In this document: one piece after another, positions 1-9,358 of the stretch | Layout of the letters: every line of letters starts with the position of its first letter | Position numbering within the stretch: position 1 is the first letter of the stretch | Assembly (NCBI RefSeq): GCF_947507565.1 | Contig: NC_089185.1 | Coordinates: 1,240,001 to 1,304,000 of the forward strand | DNA: 64,000 nt | DNA from: Oscarella lobularis | Lineage: Eukaryota > Porifera > Homoscleromorpha > Homosclerophorida > Oscarellidae | Direction: 5' to 3' | Made by a program: the position numbers and the translations under genes | Notes under the pieces: model-generated | Told to the model about the DNA's origin: nothing | What the model saw: the letters and a program-made list of their open reading frames with translations, nothing else | Databases searched by the model: none

Positions 1-1
1 C

Positions 2-214
2 GGAGATCAAGTACAGTCGTCAGGCGATCGCTTTCCAAGCGATCTGGATGTGACGTTGTTCAAGGGAACGTTTGACGGACTGACCCTCGACGACGTTCTT
101 GCGCCGGAAATCTTTCTTGGCGAACAAAACGAGCAGCAAGGAGGTGCACTTAGTTTTGATTTTGATCACTTTCGAGACAAGGACGAGTCGAAATCGTCTA
201 GTTGGGTTCACTAA
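2..214 (+). CDS. C-terminal end of an unrecognised protein (5' part outside window)
   Basis: An open frame enters from the left edge and ends at TAA 212-214, giving the last 70 residues. The tail is acidic, with TFDGLTLDDVLAPEIFL followed by a Gln/Gly run, SFDFDHF and a final SSWVH. An AATAAA lies 130 bases downstream at 344-349, which fits a 3' UTR ending just before the NPAT start. I do not recognise the family. The acidic, hydrophobic-spaced tail resembles a transactivation or docking region, but that is only an impression. Because the frame is open to the edge and followed by a poly(A) signal, I read it as a real terminal exon. Confidence 0.5.
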   Translation, partial: GDQVQSSGDRFPSDLDVTLFKGTFDGLTLDDVLAPEIFLGEQNEQQGGALSFDFDHFRDKDESKSSSWVH

Positions 215-343
215 GGAGCAGACTCTTTTTTCTTGTCACATTGCTTTTAGGAGTGGAGAATAGATAGAGGTAGATTGCGCGTATAACTGCGTAAAAAGAA
301 CTTTGTTTTTTAGTGGTTACAAATATGTCAGGAAGTTTCATAA

Positions 344-349
344 AATAAA
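344..349 (+). terminator. Poly(A) signal AATAAA of the upstream gene
   Basis: Canonical AATAAA lies 130 bases after the TAA at 212-214 and 69 bases before the NPAT start codon, so the two same-strand genes are separated by only about 200 bases. Confidence 0.5.
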
Positions 350-417
350 CAATATCTTGTTTGGAGATAATCATCGGTCACGGGACGAAAGATTTCCCGT
401 ACCGTAACTGAACCAAG

Positions 418-2110
418 ATGGCGGTATCAATGGACCTTCATCGCGACTTGGCTGCCTACGTGTACACGTACCTGGAAAAAGAGAACTACCATAAGACGCT
501 CCAGGCATTTATCGTAGAATGCCCCATCTTTCGGTCGACCTACACGATCGTACGAGACGCAGAACGAAAACGATTTCCTTCATTCGTTCCCTTTCTCCTC
601 CTCAGTTGCGCCCGTCTCAGAGCCTCGAGAAAATTCTCGAAGAATATCGACTTCTCAAACTAACCTGTTCCGAAATGGAAACGCAAGGAGACGGCCTTCT
701 CGCCGGCCTCTGCGAAAAACTCGAATCAATCGTCAATCAAATAAAGTCCGACGAGAAGAAAGGAATTCGAACGAAACAAATGCATTCGTCTTTTGTCGTC
801 GTAGGTGCATATCGTCGCTGGCTCCTCACCGTCGATTCAAAGTCGAAACTCAAGACCAACGGGGTGGGGGAAATAAGGAGAAATAAGAAACCGTCGCTTT
901 GTTTTTCAAGATCTTTGTTTTTCCTTAGCCCGTTCTCGATTGGCCGGCTTGAATGTGGCCCGAAAACGCGCCGCCGCCGCCGCTGCTCCGCCGCCGCTGC
1001 CGCCGCCGCCCCCGCCGCCGCCCCCGCCACGTGATCATCATAATGAAGCTACCGCTGCCGACGTTCAGTCTATGACTCTTGTTCCCGTTTATTTTTCCCA
1101 GCCGACCGTTTCGGATGAGCCAGCTGTTACCGCTGGTACTGTTTGTACTAAGTCGCCGAAGCGAAAAGGGTTAGGAAAGTGGATTCCTTCAGTTTGTTTT
1201 TACTGTGAGGCGTTTGGGTTGATTTTAGTGTAAATCCCAAGAGGAGGAGTTCACCTGCGACGCAGGTAGTTGTACCCAGGTCAGTTATAGTAATTAGCTT
1301 GGAAGGGATTTGATTGCGACGTTTGAATTTTAGCCCTTTGAAAGGGGGAAGTGGTAGTAGTGGCAGTGTGGCACACGAGTCAAGTGATCAGCCAATGGAA
1401 AATCAGTCAGCTTCAACCCAGGAAAGAGGCTCGGACACTGCAACGGATGGGCCGGTTCAAGGCTTTCTGGAAACGCTTCTAGAAACGCCGTCCTTGCAGG
1501 AGACGTTGGCCAATATCATTAACAAAGGAAGAGGATCGGAATGGTGTGTTTATACAATCACTCATTCAGTTGACAGGAGAACTTGTTTTAGTGAAGATCA
1601 CGCGATGACCGTTGAAGACACGAATGAAGACAGTAGCAAAGTACTCGCTCTACTGAAACACGCCCCTATTTTTGACCTTTTCTCTTACAGCTCATACCCA
1701 GTGATGCTTTGGCTGGTATTGTAGAAAGAACGGAATCGGATCCGGCGTTTCAAAGCCTCTACACGATATTTGGCTTAGGTGAGACAGCCGCGGGGAAAGA
1801 ATAAAGGAACTAACGTGCTTTTATTCAGACTCTACAGAGCACGTGTTGCCAAAGAGAGCGGGTGCAACGAATACAGATAAAGAGATTGTCTCTGCATCTT
1901 CCGAGTGCCCTCCGGCATCTTCAGCCTCACCTCCGCCGGCCTCCTCGTCATCACCTCGTACCATTCATACAATTCAACTGAAAAAAGGCGCTCACGTCAA
2001 ACGTTTAAATTTCGGGCGTCAAGGAGCCGGTAGAGCGTCAATCGTTGACGGAACCAAGACAACAATCACAAGACGTCAACGAAAGCGCATCCCAACGGCA
2101 AAAGTAGCTC

Positions 2111-2153
<43 letters not shown>

Positions 2154-2253
2154 GGCGCAGCAGCAACAGGATGTCGCACACACGACAAACGAGAATTTCC
2201 CAGAAAATCTAGACGTCGATACGTTCTTGTCGACACTGCACTACAGCCAGTGA
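418..2253 (+). CDS. NPAT: NPAT homologue (histone-gene transcription coactivator)
   Basis: NPAT is the nuclear cyclin E/CDK2 substrate that activates replication-dependent histone genes in histone locus bodies. Exon 1 (418-549) encodes an N-terminal LisH motif (AAYVYTYLEKEN, then LQAFI). A 56-base intron (550-605) leads in phase 0 to SLEKILEEYRLLK and LCEKLESIVNQI, the order seen in vertebrate NPAT. An exon from about 935 gives NVARKR and poly-Pro; SLQETLANIINK is near 1495-1530; ERTESDPAFQSLYTIF (vertebrate: EQTESDPAFQALF) is near 1727-1775; the last exon, from about 1830, is rich in Pro and ends DVDTFLSTLHYSQ. Exon limits between 1160 and 1330 are not fixed. The product is about 400-450 residues, against roughly 1,400 in human. 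It converges with the MFSD9-like gene, 57 bases between stops. Confidence 0.82.
967..1028 (+). repeat. CCG-type trinucleotide tract in an NPAT exon
   Basis: GCC/CCG repeats encode poly-Ala followed by poly-Pro in the NPAT reading frame. A second CCG tract at about 2108-2155 encodes some fifteen prolines. Both are likely length-variable. Confidence 0.8.
2108..2155 (+). repeat. CCG tract coding poly-Pro in the last NPAT exon
   Basis: A nearly pure CCG run follows the basic segment RRQRKRIPTAK and precedes a Gln run. It is in frame with the NPAT C terminus. Confidence 0.8.
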
Positions 2254-2310
2254 ATAGACGTACGAATTTATTTACTACCACTCAGGTGAAGATAAGAAAG
2301 AGCAAAAAGC

Positions 2311-3832
2311 CTATTCGTCCTTCTCGTGCGCACCACTTCGCTGTCGTTGATCCCGTCCGTGTTTATAGACGAGTCCGGTTCCGACGAGACTGACGGCGGC
2401 ACCGACGAGTCCCGGCACCTCGTTGCCGACTTGAAGCGCCAATCCGCTCACCTGCGGTCCGATGATGCGCGCGAGCGAGAGCATCGACTGCCCGATGCCC
2501 ATCACTTCGCCTCGTTCGCTCGTCGACACGGCCTCGATGCAGAGATGCGTCGTTATGGCGCGCAGCGTCGTCGTGGCGAGCGCGAGCGGCACGAGAGCGA
2601 CGTAGACGAAGGCGAGGCTCGGCGCGAACGTGACGGCGAGCTCGGTGACGACCGTCATTAGACACGCGCGACACATGAGCGCGCTCTTGTTCGGATAGAG
2701 CGTCGAGATGCGACCGACTTGAGTCGACAATATCGCGCTGACGAGAGCCATGTACGATTGAATGTAGCCGTTCTGCTGAGGCGTCGTGTTGAACTTGTGC
2801 GAGAGGAAGAGCGTGAAGCTGCCGCGGAACATGATCATGCCGACGCCCATTAGAAGACGCTGGGTCATCAGACGAGAAACCTTTGGCCACGTCGGAGATC
2901 GATGAATCATGATGGCTTCTTTCAGTCGAAACGAATCGCCGTACACTTCCCTATTGCCGGCCGCCGTGACGTCGGTTCCGTCCATGCGAACGAGAAAGTA
3001 AGCGATGAGGAAGTTGACGGCGAAGACGAACGCCGCCAGAGTGGCGGCCATTTGGAAGCCGCCGTAGGCGACGGCGTGACCGCCGACAATGGGACCGACT
3101 ATGAAGCCGGCCGACGAAATACCGTTGTAGTGACCGAGTTGCGCCGGTCGTTTTTCCTCAGAAGTCACGTCAGCGAGACAACCCTTTCCAAGAGATAGGC
3201 TGTGTTTGAAGATGCCTTGACACACAGAGGATAGAATACGTTCTCCTCTGGGGGAGGTAGGTAAGTACCTGTTGGTATTCGGAGGAGGAAGAGAAGGAAT
3301 AGATTCGGCGCCATGCCGATTAGGAAGTATCCTACGGTACAGCTCAATAGAACGACGAGGAGAATTCGTCGTCTTCCATGCAAGTCAGATAGCCGTCCCT
3401 GTGGAGAATTCAAAGCTGTCAGGTTTGGTTTCTTAGCGTGAATAAAGTCTCTGGTATCTACTGGGCATCTCTACTGTATTTTCCTTACCACTAAAGGAGA
3501 GGAAAGAAGTTGCAGTGCACCATAGAGAGATCCTACAGTAGAAAAGTAAGAGGTGGTCTCGAGAGGCGATGATTATCTCTGACCGTAGGTTCCTGCGAGA
3601 GCTGGACTAGCCCCTAGGTTTTCCAGATGCTTCGGAAAAAAGGGCACGATGACTCCGACAGCCGCGAGATCCTAGCGTTGAAGTAGAACGAGCGAAGGAG
3701 TTCCCACGCGCTAGGCATACATACCAGGAATCCTACAAGGTAAATTCCGGCGAGAAGAGATGCTTTAGGAGAAGTGGAGCGATTAGGGTCGCTTGGCGTC
3801 GACGTTTTCGGAGAATTTAGATCCGGCTGCAT
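2311..3832 (-). CDS. MFSD9: MFSD9-like major facilitator transporter, 424 aa
   Basis: A 12-TM MFS transporter closest, from memory, to MFSD9; substrate unknown. Five exons assemble without a break: 3832-3725, 3671-3584, 3532-3489, 3398-3269, 3215-2311 (1,275 bases, all GT-AG). Exon 1 gives a polar N terminus and the start of TM1 (LLAGIYLVGFL); exon 2 continues VIVPFFPKHLENLG; exon 4 has the MFS motif A region GRLSDLHGRRR; the last exon has KGCLADVTSEEKRPAQLG and SSAGFIVGPIVGG, then VMGIGQSMLSLARIIGP, which match MFSD9 better than SLC22A18. The C terminus is short and basic. A decayed copy of the 5' two-thirds lies at 5518-6490. The stop is 57 bases from that of NPAT. Confidence 0.8.
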
Positions 3833-5517
3833 AATTAGACTACACGCTGTCGAAACGCCCGGCTGCTAGTGTGCTAGCAGACAAGTGCTTCACCGCATTT
3901 TCGGCCTGAATCGAGCTCGGCGAGCATGCATGCAGCCGGTATCTGCTGTACGAACGCGCGCGGAAATTCAGAAAGCTTTGTCGGTGCAAACGAGAGGGAA
4001 AAATTAAACGCGACGTATAGCTACACATTCAATTTCAGTGCATTTTATTTCTACATATACATCTGCAGTACTGTACAAAAACTAATCCTTCTAGCTAAAA
4101 ATCTAACTTGTCCAAACGGCTTCATTTCTTCTCTCCCTAATTCTGTCTTTGTCGTTTCCTTTCTCGATTGCAATCAACCTAAAAAAAGAAGTCACTTTCT
4201 GCCAATCTATCGTTTTACGTACCTTTTGATTTGCGTCCATATTCGCGTTACCCAGGCTACACCACGGGGAGGTTTGGACGCTTCGTAGCCCAGGGAAGTC
4301 TTCGCAAAGCGATGACTCCCTTCCAAAAAGTTTCGGGTGAGTTGCTGCTTCATCAGCCCCCTCAATCAGTATCCGCCTGGACGAGTAGTCGGTCCCTAAT
4401 ACCGAGTCCCCCGGCGCGACGATACCTGACCGCATTGGTAAGCACAAGGCTAAGAACCAGGGCTTCTGAGTTGGAGAACGGCCGACCACTGTTTGTAGAG
4501 GCCGACAAGAAAGACAGTGCAATGCCGAATTGACTTCACCTGAGCCGGATCATCCTCCGTCTAATCGTGCCGTCGGGTGAGAAAAGTGCCGGCAACCAGA
4601 CCGTATTGAACACCCCCTCCAAGCCGTAACCGCTCGAGCCTAGCGCAGTTCGTGCTTGTTGGCAACAATAAGACATCGGCGATCGTTCTGCTCAGTGCGC
4701 GTACCGAGGCCGAAGCCCCCCTTCGCCCTGCCTACAGGCTCCGGCACGGTAAAAACCGTGGGCCACGCTGATCCGCCAATCCAGACTTGCCTTTTGCCTT
4801 CCCCCGAGCCGGTCCGTTCAAGGACGAGACGCAGCGAACCGCGAAACATCCACCCTCAGCCGCAACTGAAGGAAAATCGGTGTGCGCTTCGCTTTTGAAC
4901 AGCGTAACTCCGCCCAGAGTGCTCATTGGTCCGTTGCGGTCACGTGGGGCTCGCTTGGCGCTCTCATTGGTCTGACAATGCAAGTGTCAGAAACAAACCG
5001 GTTTCAATAACCGGTTTGACTATCGATTGCATCAAGAGCGTGGTCAGCAATTTATTTATGGCAAGAAATGATGTAACGCTGCACGTGCGTGACGCGTGTT
5101 CGACCAAGTTCAAAATGGCGGGTAGAGTACGTTGAACGCTTCGCGGACCGTTGAACGCTTCGCGGACCGTTGACGCTTTTCCTCTTCTTCAGGCTTTCGC
5201 CTTTTAGAGTGTGAAATAGAACGGAACGGTCACGTTGGCGCGTTCTGAAGCTCCTTTCCGCCATCGCGGTGCGAAATCGAGCTCGGCGCGCGTCGTTCAT
5301 CCTCGCAAAACGAAGAAATCGACCTTCAATCGAAGAACGAAGACCGAATTTTGGAAAGAGAATCCTAGGGGGCCCTATATAGCTCTTCGGTACAGTAGAG
5401 CCTGACGCTCTGAAGGAGATTATCGTACGAAACGTGGCCTAAGAAGCTGTCTTTACAGAAAAAACTTTATCGCAGAGTAAGAAAACAGTGCTAAGTTGCA
5501 TCTAAAGCTCAATAATT
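3833..5517. other. 1.7 kb with no confident gene; possible promoter and unidentified transcript
   Basis: The stretch separates the MFSD9-like start from its decayed copy. GC-rich sequence from about 4230 to 4900 has minus-strand open frames (for example one ending ANKHELR at 4640) that match no family I know. A cluster of two inverted CCAAT boxes and an E-box lies at 4922-4971. A plus-strand ATGGCGGGTAGA at 5114 precedes a splice-like donor. A 20-base unit (about 5129-5175) is repeated two and a half times. I found no tRNA, SRP, RNase P or 7SK consensus in it. It could be a fast-evolving gene, a non-coding RNA or simply a regulatory region. Confidence 0.4.
4922..4971. promoter_or_regulatory. 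CCAAT/E-box promoter-like cluster
   Basis: CTCATTGGT occurs at 4922-4930 and 4963-4971 (inverted CCAAT, NF-Y type), with CACGTG at 4941-4946 between them. The spacing of about 40 bases is typical of NF-Y promoters of housekeeping genes. The transcript it would drive is not identified; GC-rich open sequence lies to its left on the minus strand. Confidence 0.4.
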
Positions 5518-6490
5518 ATCGATGAATCATGACGGCTTCTTTCAGTCGAAACGAATCGCCGTACACTTCTCTATTGCCGGCCGCCAGTTCCGTCCATGCG
5601 AACGAGAAAGTAAGCGATGAGGAAGTTGACGGCGAAGACGAACGCCGCCTGAGTGGCGGTCATTTGGAAGCCGCCGTAGGCGCGACGGCGTGACCGCCGA
5701 CGATGGGACCGACTATGAAGTGACCGAGTTGCGCCGGTCGTTTTTCCTCAGAAGTCACATCGGCGAGACAGCCCTTTCCAAGAGATAGGCCGTGTTTGAA
5801 GATGCCTTGGCACACAGAAGATAGAATACGTTCTCCTCTGGGGGAGGTAGGTAAGTACCTGTTGGTATTCGGAGGAGGAAGAGAAGGACTCGGCGCCATG
5901 CTTATTAGGAAGTATCTCACGGCACAGCTCAATAGAACGACGAGGAGAATTCGTCGTCTTCCATGCAAGTCAGATAGCCGTCCCTGTATGCAGGAGAATT
6001 CAAAGCTGTCAGGTTTGGTTTCTTAGCGTGAATAAAGTCTCTGGTATCTACTGGGCATCTCTACTGTAGTTCCAGAGGAAAGAAGTTGCAGTGCACCATA
6101 GAGAGATCCTACATAGAACACGACTGACAAATGAAGTGGGTAGTGCCGGATGAGAGAAAAGTAAGAGGTGGTCTCGAGAGGCGATGATTATCTCTGACCC
6201 CTGTCTCTGACCGTAAGTTCCTGCGAGAGCTGGACTAGCCCCTAGGTTTTCCAGATGTTTCGGCACGATGACTCCAACGGCCGCGAGATCCTAGCGTTGA
6301 AGTATGAACGAGTGAAGGAGTTCCCGCGTGCTAGGCACACATACCAAGAATCCTACAAGATAAATTCCGGCGAGAAGAGATGCTTTAGGAGAAGTGGAGC
6401 GATTAGGGTCGCTTGGCGTCTACGTTTTTGGAGAAGTTAGATCCGGCTGCATAACTACTCGTTGTCGAAACTCCAGGCTGCTAATGTGTT
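5518..6490 (-). pseudogene. Decayed partial duplicate of the MFSD9-like gene
   Basis: This matches 2897-3875 almost base for base, covering the 5' flank, exons 1-4 and the first third of exon 5; the rest of exon 5 is absent. Against the intact copy, exon 5 has lost about 8 bases near 5585 (frameshift), gained two near 5683 and lost 24 near 5720. Exon 4 has lost five bases near 5887 (frameshift). The exon 3/4 intron has an 8-base insertion at the acceptor, near 5990. Homology starts at ATCGATGAATCAT in both copies and ends in the 5' flank (TGTCGAAAC). The high identity of introns and flank suggests a recent duplication in the same orientation, placed just 3' of UPRT. Confidence 0.85.
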
Positions 6491-6584
6491 TACTGTACGT
6501 GTCTGTCATATCGTCAACTAACTCCAAGTGTACAGGTCAAAGTTATAGCAATTGAATTTTAGTGCAATTTAACTGTGTTTTTCC

Positions 6585-7585
6585 TCAAGACGTTCCGAAA
6601 TAGCGAGCACCGAAGCCACGCGGACAATCTTCATCAATTTCTGACGTCAGAACTCTAATTTTCGCGTACTCTTTTACAAGATGATCCAAACCTACAAAAC
6701 GAATAATTATTATATAATTCATCATCCAATATCATCCAATATTGCCTTTAGGTGATGCAAAAAGACTCAGAACCACGATATTCGACTCAGGAACGCCATA
6801 ATCTTTGGTAAGAACCCGGAGAGCTTCTCCTATAGTTGCACCCGTATCTGTGCACTCATAATATATGGTGAAGTAGCAGGAAGGTTTTTGATGCACCTAC
6901 CTATCAAAGGATGCATCAAAAAGACCTGTCTCTTTGGAATGTCTAAAGGAACTTTGGCATACAGAGTCTAGTACACAGAAAAAAATTCTCTAGAAGAGTT
7001 ATAAGCGTGCTGGCAGTCTGCGCACTAACCTGAATGCGGTCTTCCTCTTCTGATTTCTTGATCAAGATCTTTCCTATGCGCACAGACCGGCAGCACTCAC
7101 ACAACGCTTTTTCCATTGCTTCACCTAAAGAGAAAAGCAGTCCCTTTCAAGTTCAAGGTAGCTAATTAATTAATTAAAACACCAACACTGACCACTTCTC
7201 ATGATGCTAACTCCACATATTTTAGAATCAAATCTGGCGCCGTGATACTCGTGACCAGTGGGAGTGATAACAGTAGATGGCTCGAAGTTGAGTCTGTTCA
7301 GTCCAGCTTCTATCACTAATCTAATCTGCGTTTTTTTCATTCAGATTAGCCATTAATTCGAGTCTTATCTAGCCGGTCCCTACGAGTCGATTTGCGTAGA
7401 AGATGAAATCGCCTCGATTTGTATCTCTAGTCACGTGCATTACAGAGAGAAGCGATTGTACGGATATGTCAAAACCTGTTTCGTAGGATCGTCTGCAACG
7501 CTTTGACCTGGTCCGTCTGCCGTATGACGTCTTTTTCTGTCTCTGCGCGTTGCACATGGCTGCCGTTTTCCTTCACAGCGTCCAT
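6585..7585 (-). CDS. UPRT: UPRT-like uracil phosphoribosyltransferase homologue, 218 aa
   Basis: A homologue of animal UPRT, related to enzymes that join uracil and PRPP to form UMP; animal members may lack that activity. Seven exons join in frame: 7585-7476, 7426-7384, 7325-7193, 7124-7030, 6967-6901, 6847-6746, 6691-6585 (657 bases). Recognised blocks in order: VKALQTILRNRDTNRGDF, LIRLVIEAGLNRLNFEP (with the exon junction just before), CGVSIMRSGEAMEKAL, CRSVRIGKILI, the PRPP-loop region HPLIDTGATIGEAL, VVLSLFASPKG and the C-terminal RYFGTS. Intron 6 (6745-6692) begins GC rather than GT; the phase requires it. The start ATG is the first in the 5' exon and gives a short N terminus, much shorter than human UPRT. 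It is head-to-head with RPS4. Confidence 0.88.
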
Positions 7586-7811
7586 TTTTTACAGAGACGG
7601 CGGCACGTGTGTCTTCACTCTTCAAGTTCCCGGACTAGATGCATGTAAAGGGTAAACTCTCACAATTGCGACCAATCTCCACATTTACATTTCTTTCTCT
7701 ATATAGGTACCGAAGGTTTGGTTTTGTGCAAATAAACATTCAACATTCAAATTGAATCGGTGGAATCGGATTATCATTGAATGCGCGTGCGCAGTGGTTT
7801 CTCTCTTCATC
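7586..7811. promoter_or_regulatory. Shared UPRT/RPS4 head-to-head promoter region
   Basis: Only 226 bases separate the two start codons, so both transcripts must start here. A pyrimidine-rich run (TTTCTCTCTTC) sits just before the RPS4 ATG, as in 5' TOP mRNAs of ribosomal protein genes. The first RPS4 exon contributes only the ATG before its GTGAGT donor. Confidence 0.55.
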
Positions 7812-8869
7812 ATGGTGAGTCCACCACTCTCAATCCTTCTTTTGAGACACAATCCGACCTACTCTGCTTCTCAATTCTTTTCTACTGGATTTCTTGTTAC
7901 TTTTTCTAGGCTCGTGGACCAAAGAAGCATTTGAAGCGGCTAAATGCACCGCGACACTGGATGCTCGACAAGTTCGCCGGTCGATTCGTAAGTATTGCTG
8001 AACCAATTCCTTACACGGTCGAAAGTCTGCCCCGCACAGGCTCCTAGACCGTCGACGGGTCCCCACAAACTACGCGAATGTCTCCCGCTCATCGTTTTCG
8101 TGCGAAATCGGCTCAAATACGCGCTCACGTACGACGAAGTGAAGAAAATCCTCGCCCAGCGATTGATCAAAGTCGACGGAAAGGTTCGCACGGACGTGAA
8201 ATATCCAGCCGGATTGATGGGTACGAAAAAGGGAGGCGACGAGAGTTGGAAAGCGCGTGCGAGCGCGCTCTCTCTCTTTTAGACGTAATTTCAATCGAAA
8301 AGACGGGAGAACACTTTCGTCTCATTTACGACGTAAAAGGCAGATTCGCCGTTCATAGAATATCACCAGAAGAGGCTAAGGTGCGTTGAGATATAGCTTG
8401 ATAGTGTGATTCTAATACTTCTTTCCTCCAGTACAAACTTTGCCGTGTCAAGAGACTCGAAGTTGGAAAGAAAGGCATCCCCTATGTCGTGACTCACGAC
8501 GGTCGCACCATTCGCTATCCCGATCCGCTCATCAAGGTCCACGACACCGTCCAGTTCGACATCGAGTCGGGCAAGATTGTCGATTTCATCAAGTTTCAGC
8601 CGGGCAATCTTGTCATGGTCGTCGGAGGACGTAACTTGGGTCGAGTTGGCGTGCTCACGCACAGAGAACGTCATCAGGGCTCCTTCGATATTGTTCAAGT
8701 GAAGGATAAGACCGGTCAGACGTTTGCCACGCGTCTAAGCAATATTTTCGTCATCGGGAAAGGATCGAAGGAGATGATCTCGCTTCCTAAGGGCAAGGGA
8801 GTGCGTCTCACTATTGCCGAGGAACGGGATCGTCGTCTCGAGCAGAAATCAAAGCAGACGGGATTGTGA
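7812..8869 (+). CDS. RPS4: Small-subunit ribosomal protein eS4 (RPS4), 265 aa
   Basis: Cytosolic 40S protein eS4. Five exons join in frame: 7812-7814 (ATG only), 7910-7987, 8040-8220, 8283-8380, 8432-8869 (798 bases). The product follows human RPS4X along its length: [36 protein letters not shown], the S4 RNA-binding segment [43 protein letters not shown], the KOW region [18 protein letters not shown] and the C-terminal [15 protein letters not shown]. Length is 265 against 263 in human. An AATAAA follows at 8912-8917. Confidence 0.97.
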
Positions 8870-8911
8870 TCGTTTTGTGTACTCGCGCGTTTAGAAAGAT
8901 GCCGGTCTCGC

Positions 8912-8917
8912 AATAAA
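8912..8917 (+). terminator. RPS4 poly(A) signal AATAAA
   Basis: Canonical hexamer 43 bases after the RPS4 stop codon. Confidence 0.7.
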
Positions 8918-9358
8918 ACGGTGGTACTGTATATATGCGTACTGTCACGTGCTCTGAAGAAGGTGGGTAGGTACTGTATCCCGGACGCTTTTCCCTCGGA
9001 CGTCTGCGTTTTTACCGTCGTTTTTTTCTGTTCTCAATGGCGAAGACCAGAGCAGGTACGTCCAGCGTCTACGAATAAAAAGACTTCGATCGCAGGATAG
9101 GGGCCCTTTGTCTCTTCCTCGCTCTTCCTCGTGCGCGTATCGGCTTTCGTTTCTTCTGAGAGTGCGCATATCGCATTTTCTGAGAGTGCGCATATCGCAT
9201 TTCTACTTTCTACTTCGAACTGCGGTTTACTTCCCCCGCCATTCCCTGTTTTTCTGTTTCGTTGCCACCGCCACCTATTTCCCCCCCCCCCCCTCATTCT
9301 CTCTCGGATCGCGCGACTAATCGCGTCAGTTCACCTGCCAACGGCGTCCTTACTAGAA
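8918..9358. other. RPS4 to G-alpha interval
   Basis: Same-strand spacer of about 440 bases with pyrimidine-rich runs, two copies of GAGAGTGCGCATATCGCATTT (about 9156-9200) and a C11 run near 9281. It probably holds the G-alpha promoter and the optional 5' exon at 9037-9055. Confidence 0.4.

Noticed and set aside
418-2253. NPAT-ATM divergent pair as in vertebrates
   Set aside because: The gene upstream of NPAT is on the same strand and its tail does not look like ATM.
4318-4385. Hammerhead-like core on the minus strand (CTGATGA ... CGAAAC) in the unexplained block
   Set aside because: The 14 bases between the two core boxes cannot pair to form stem II, and no flanking stems I/III with a cleavage site are evident.
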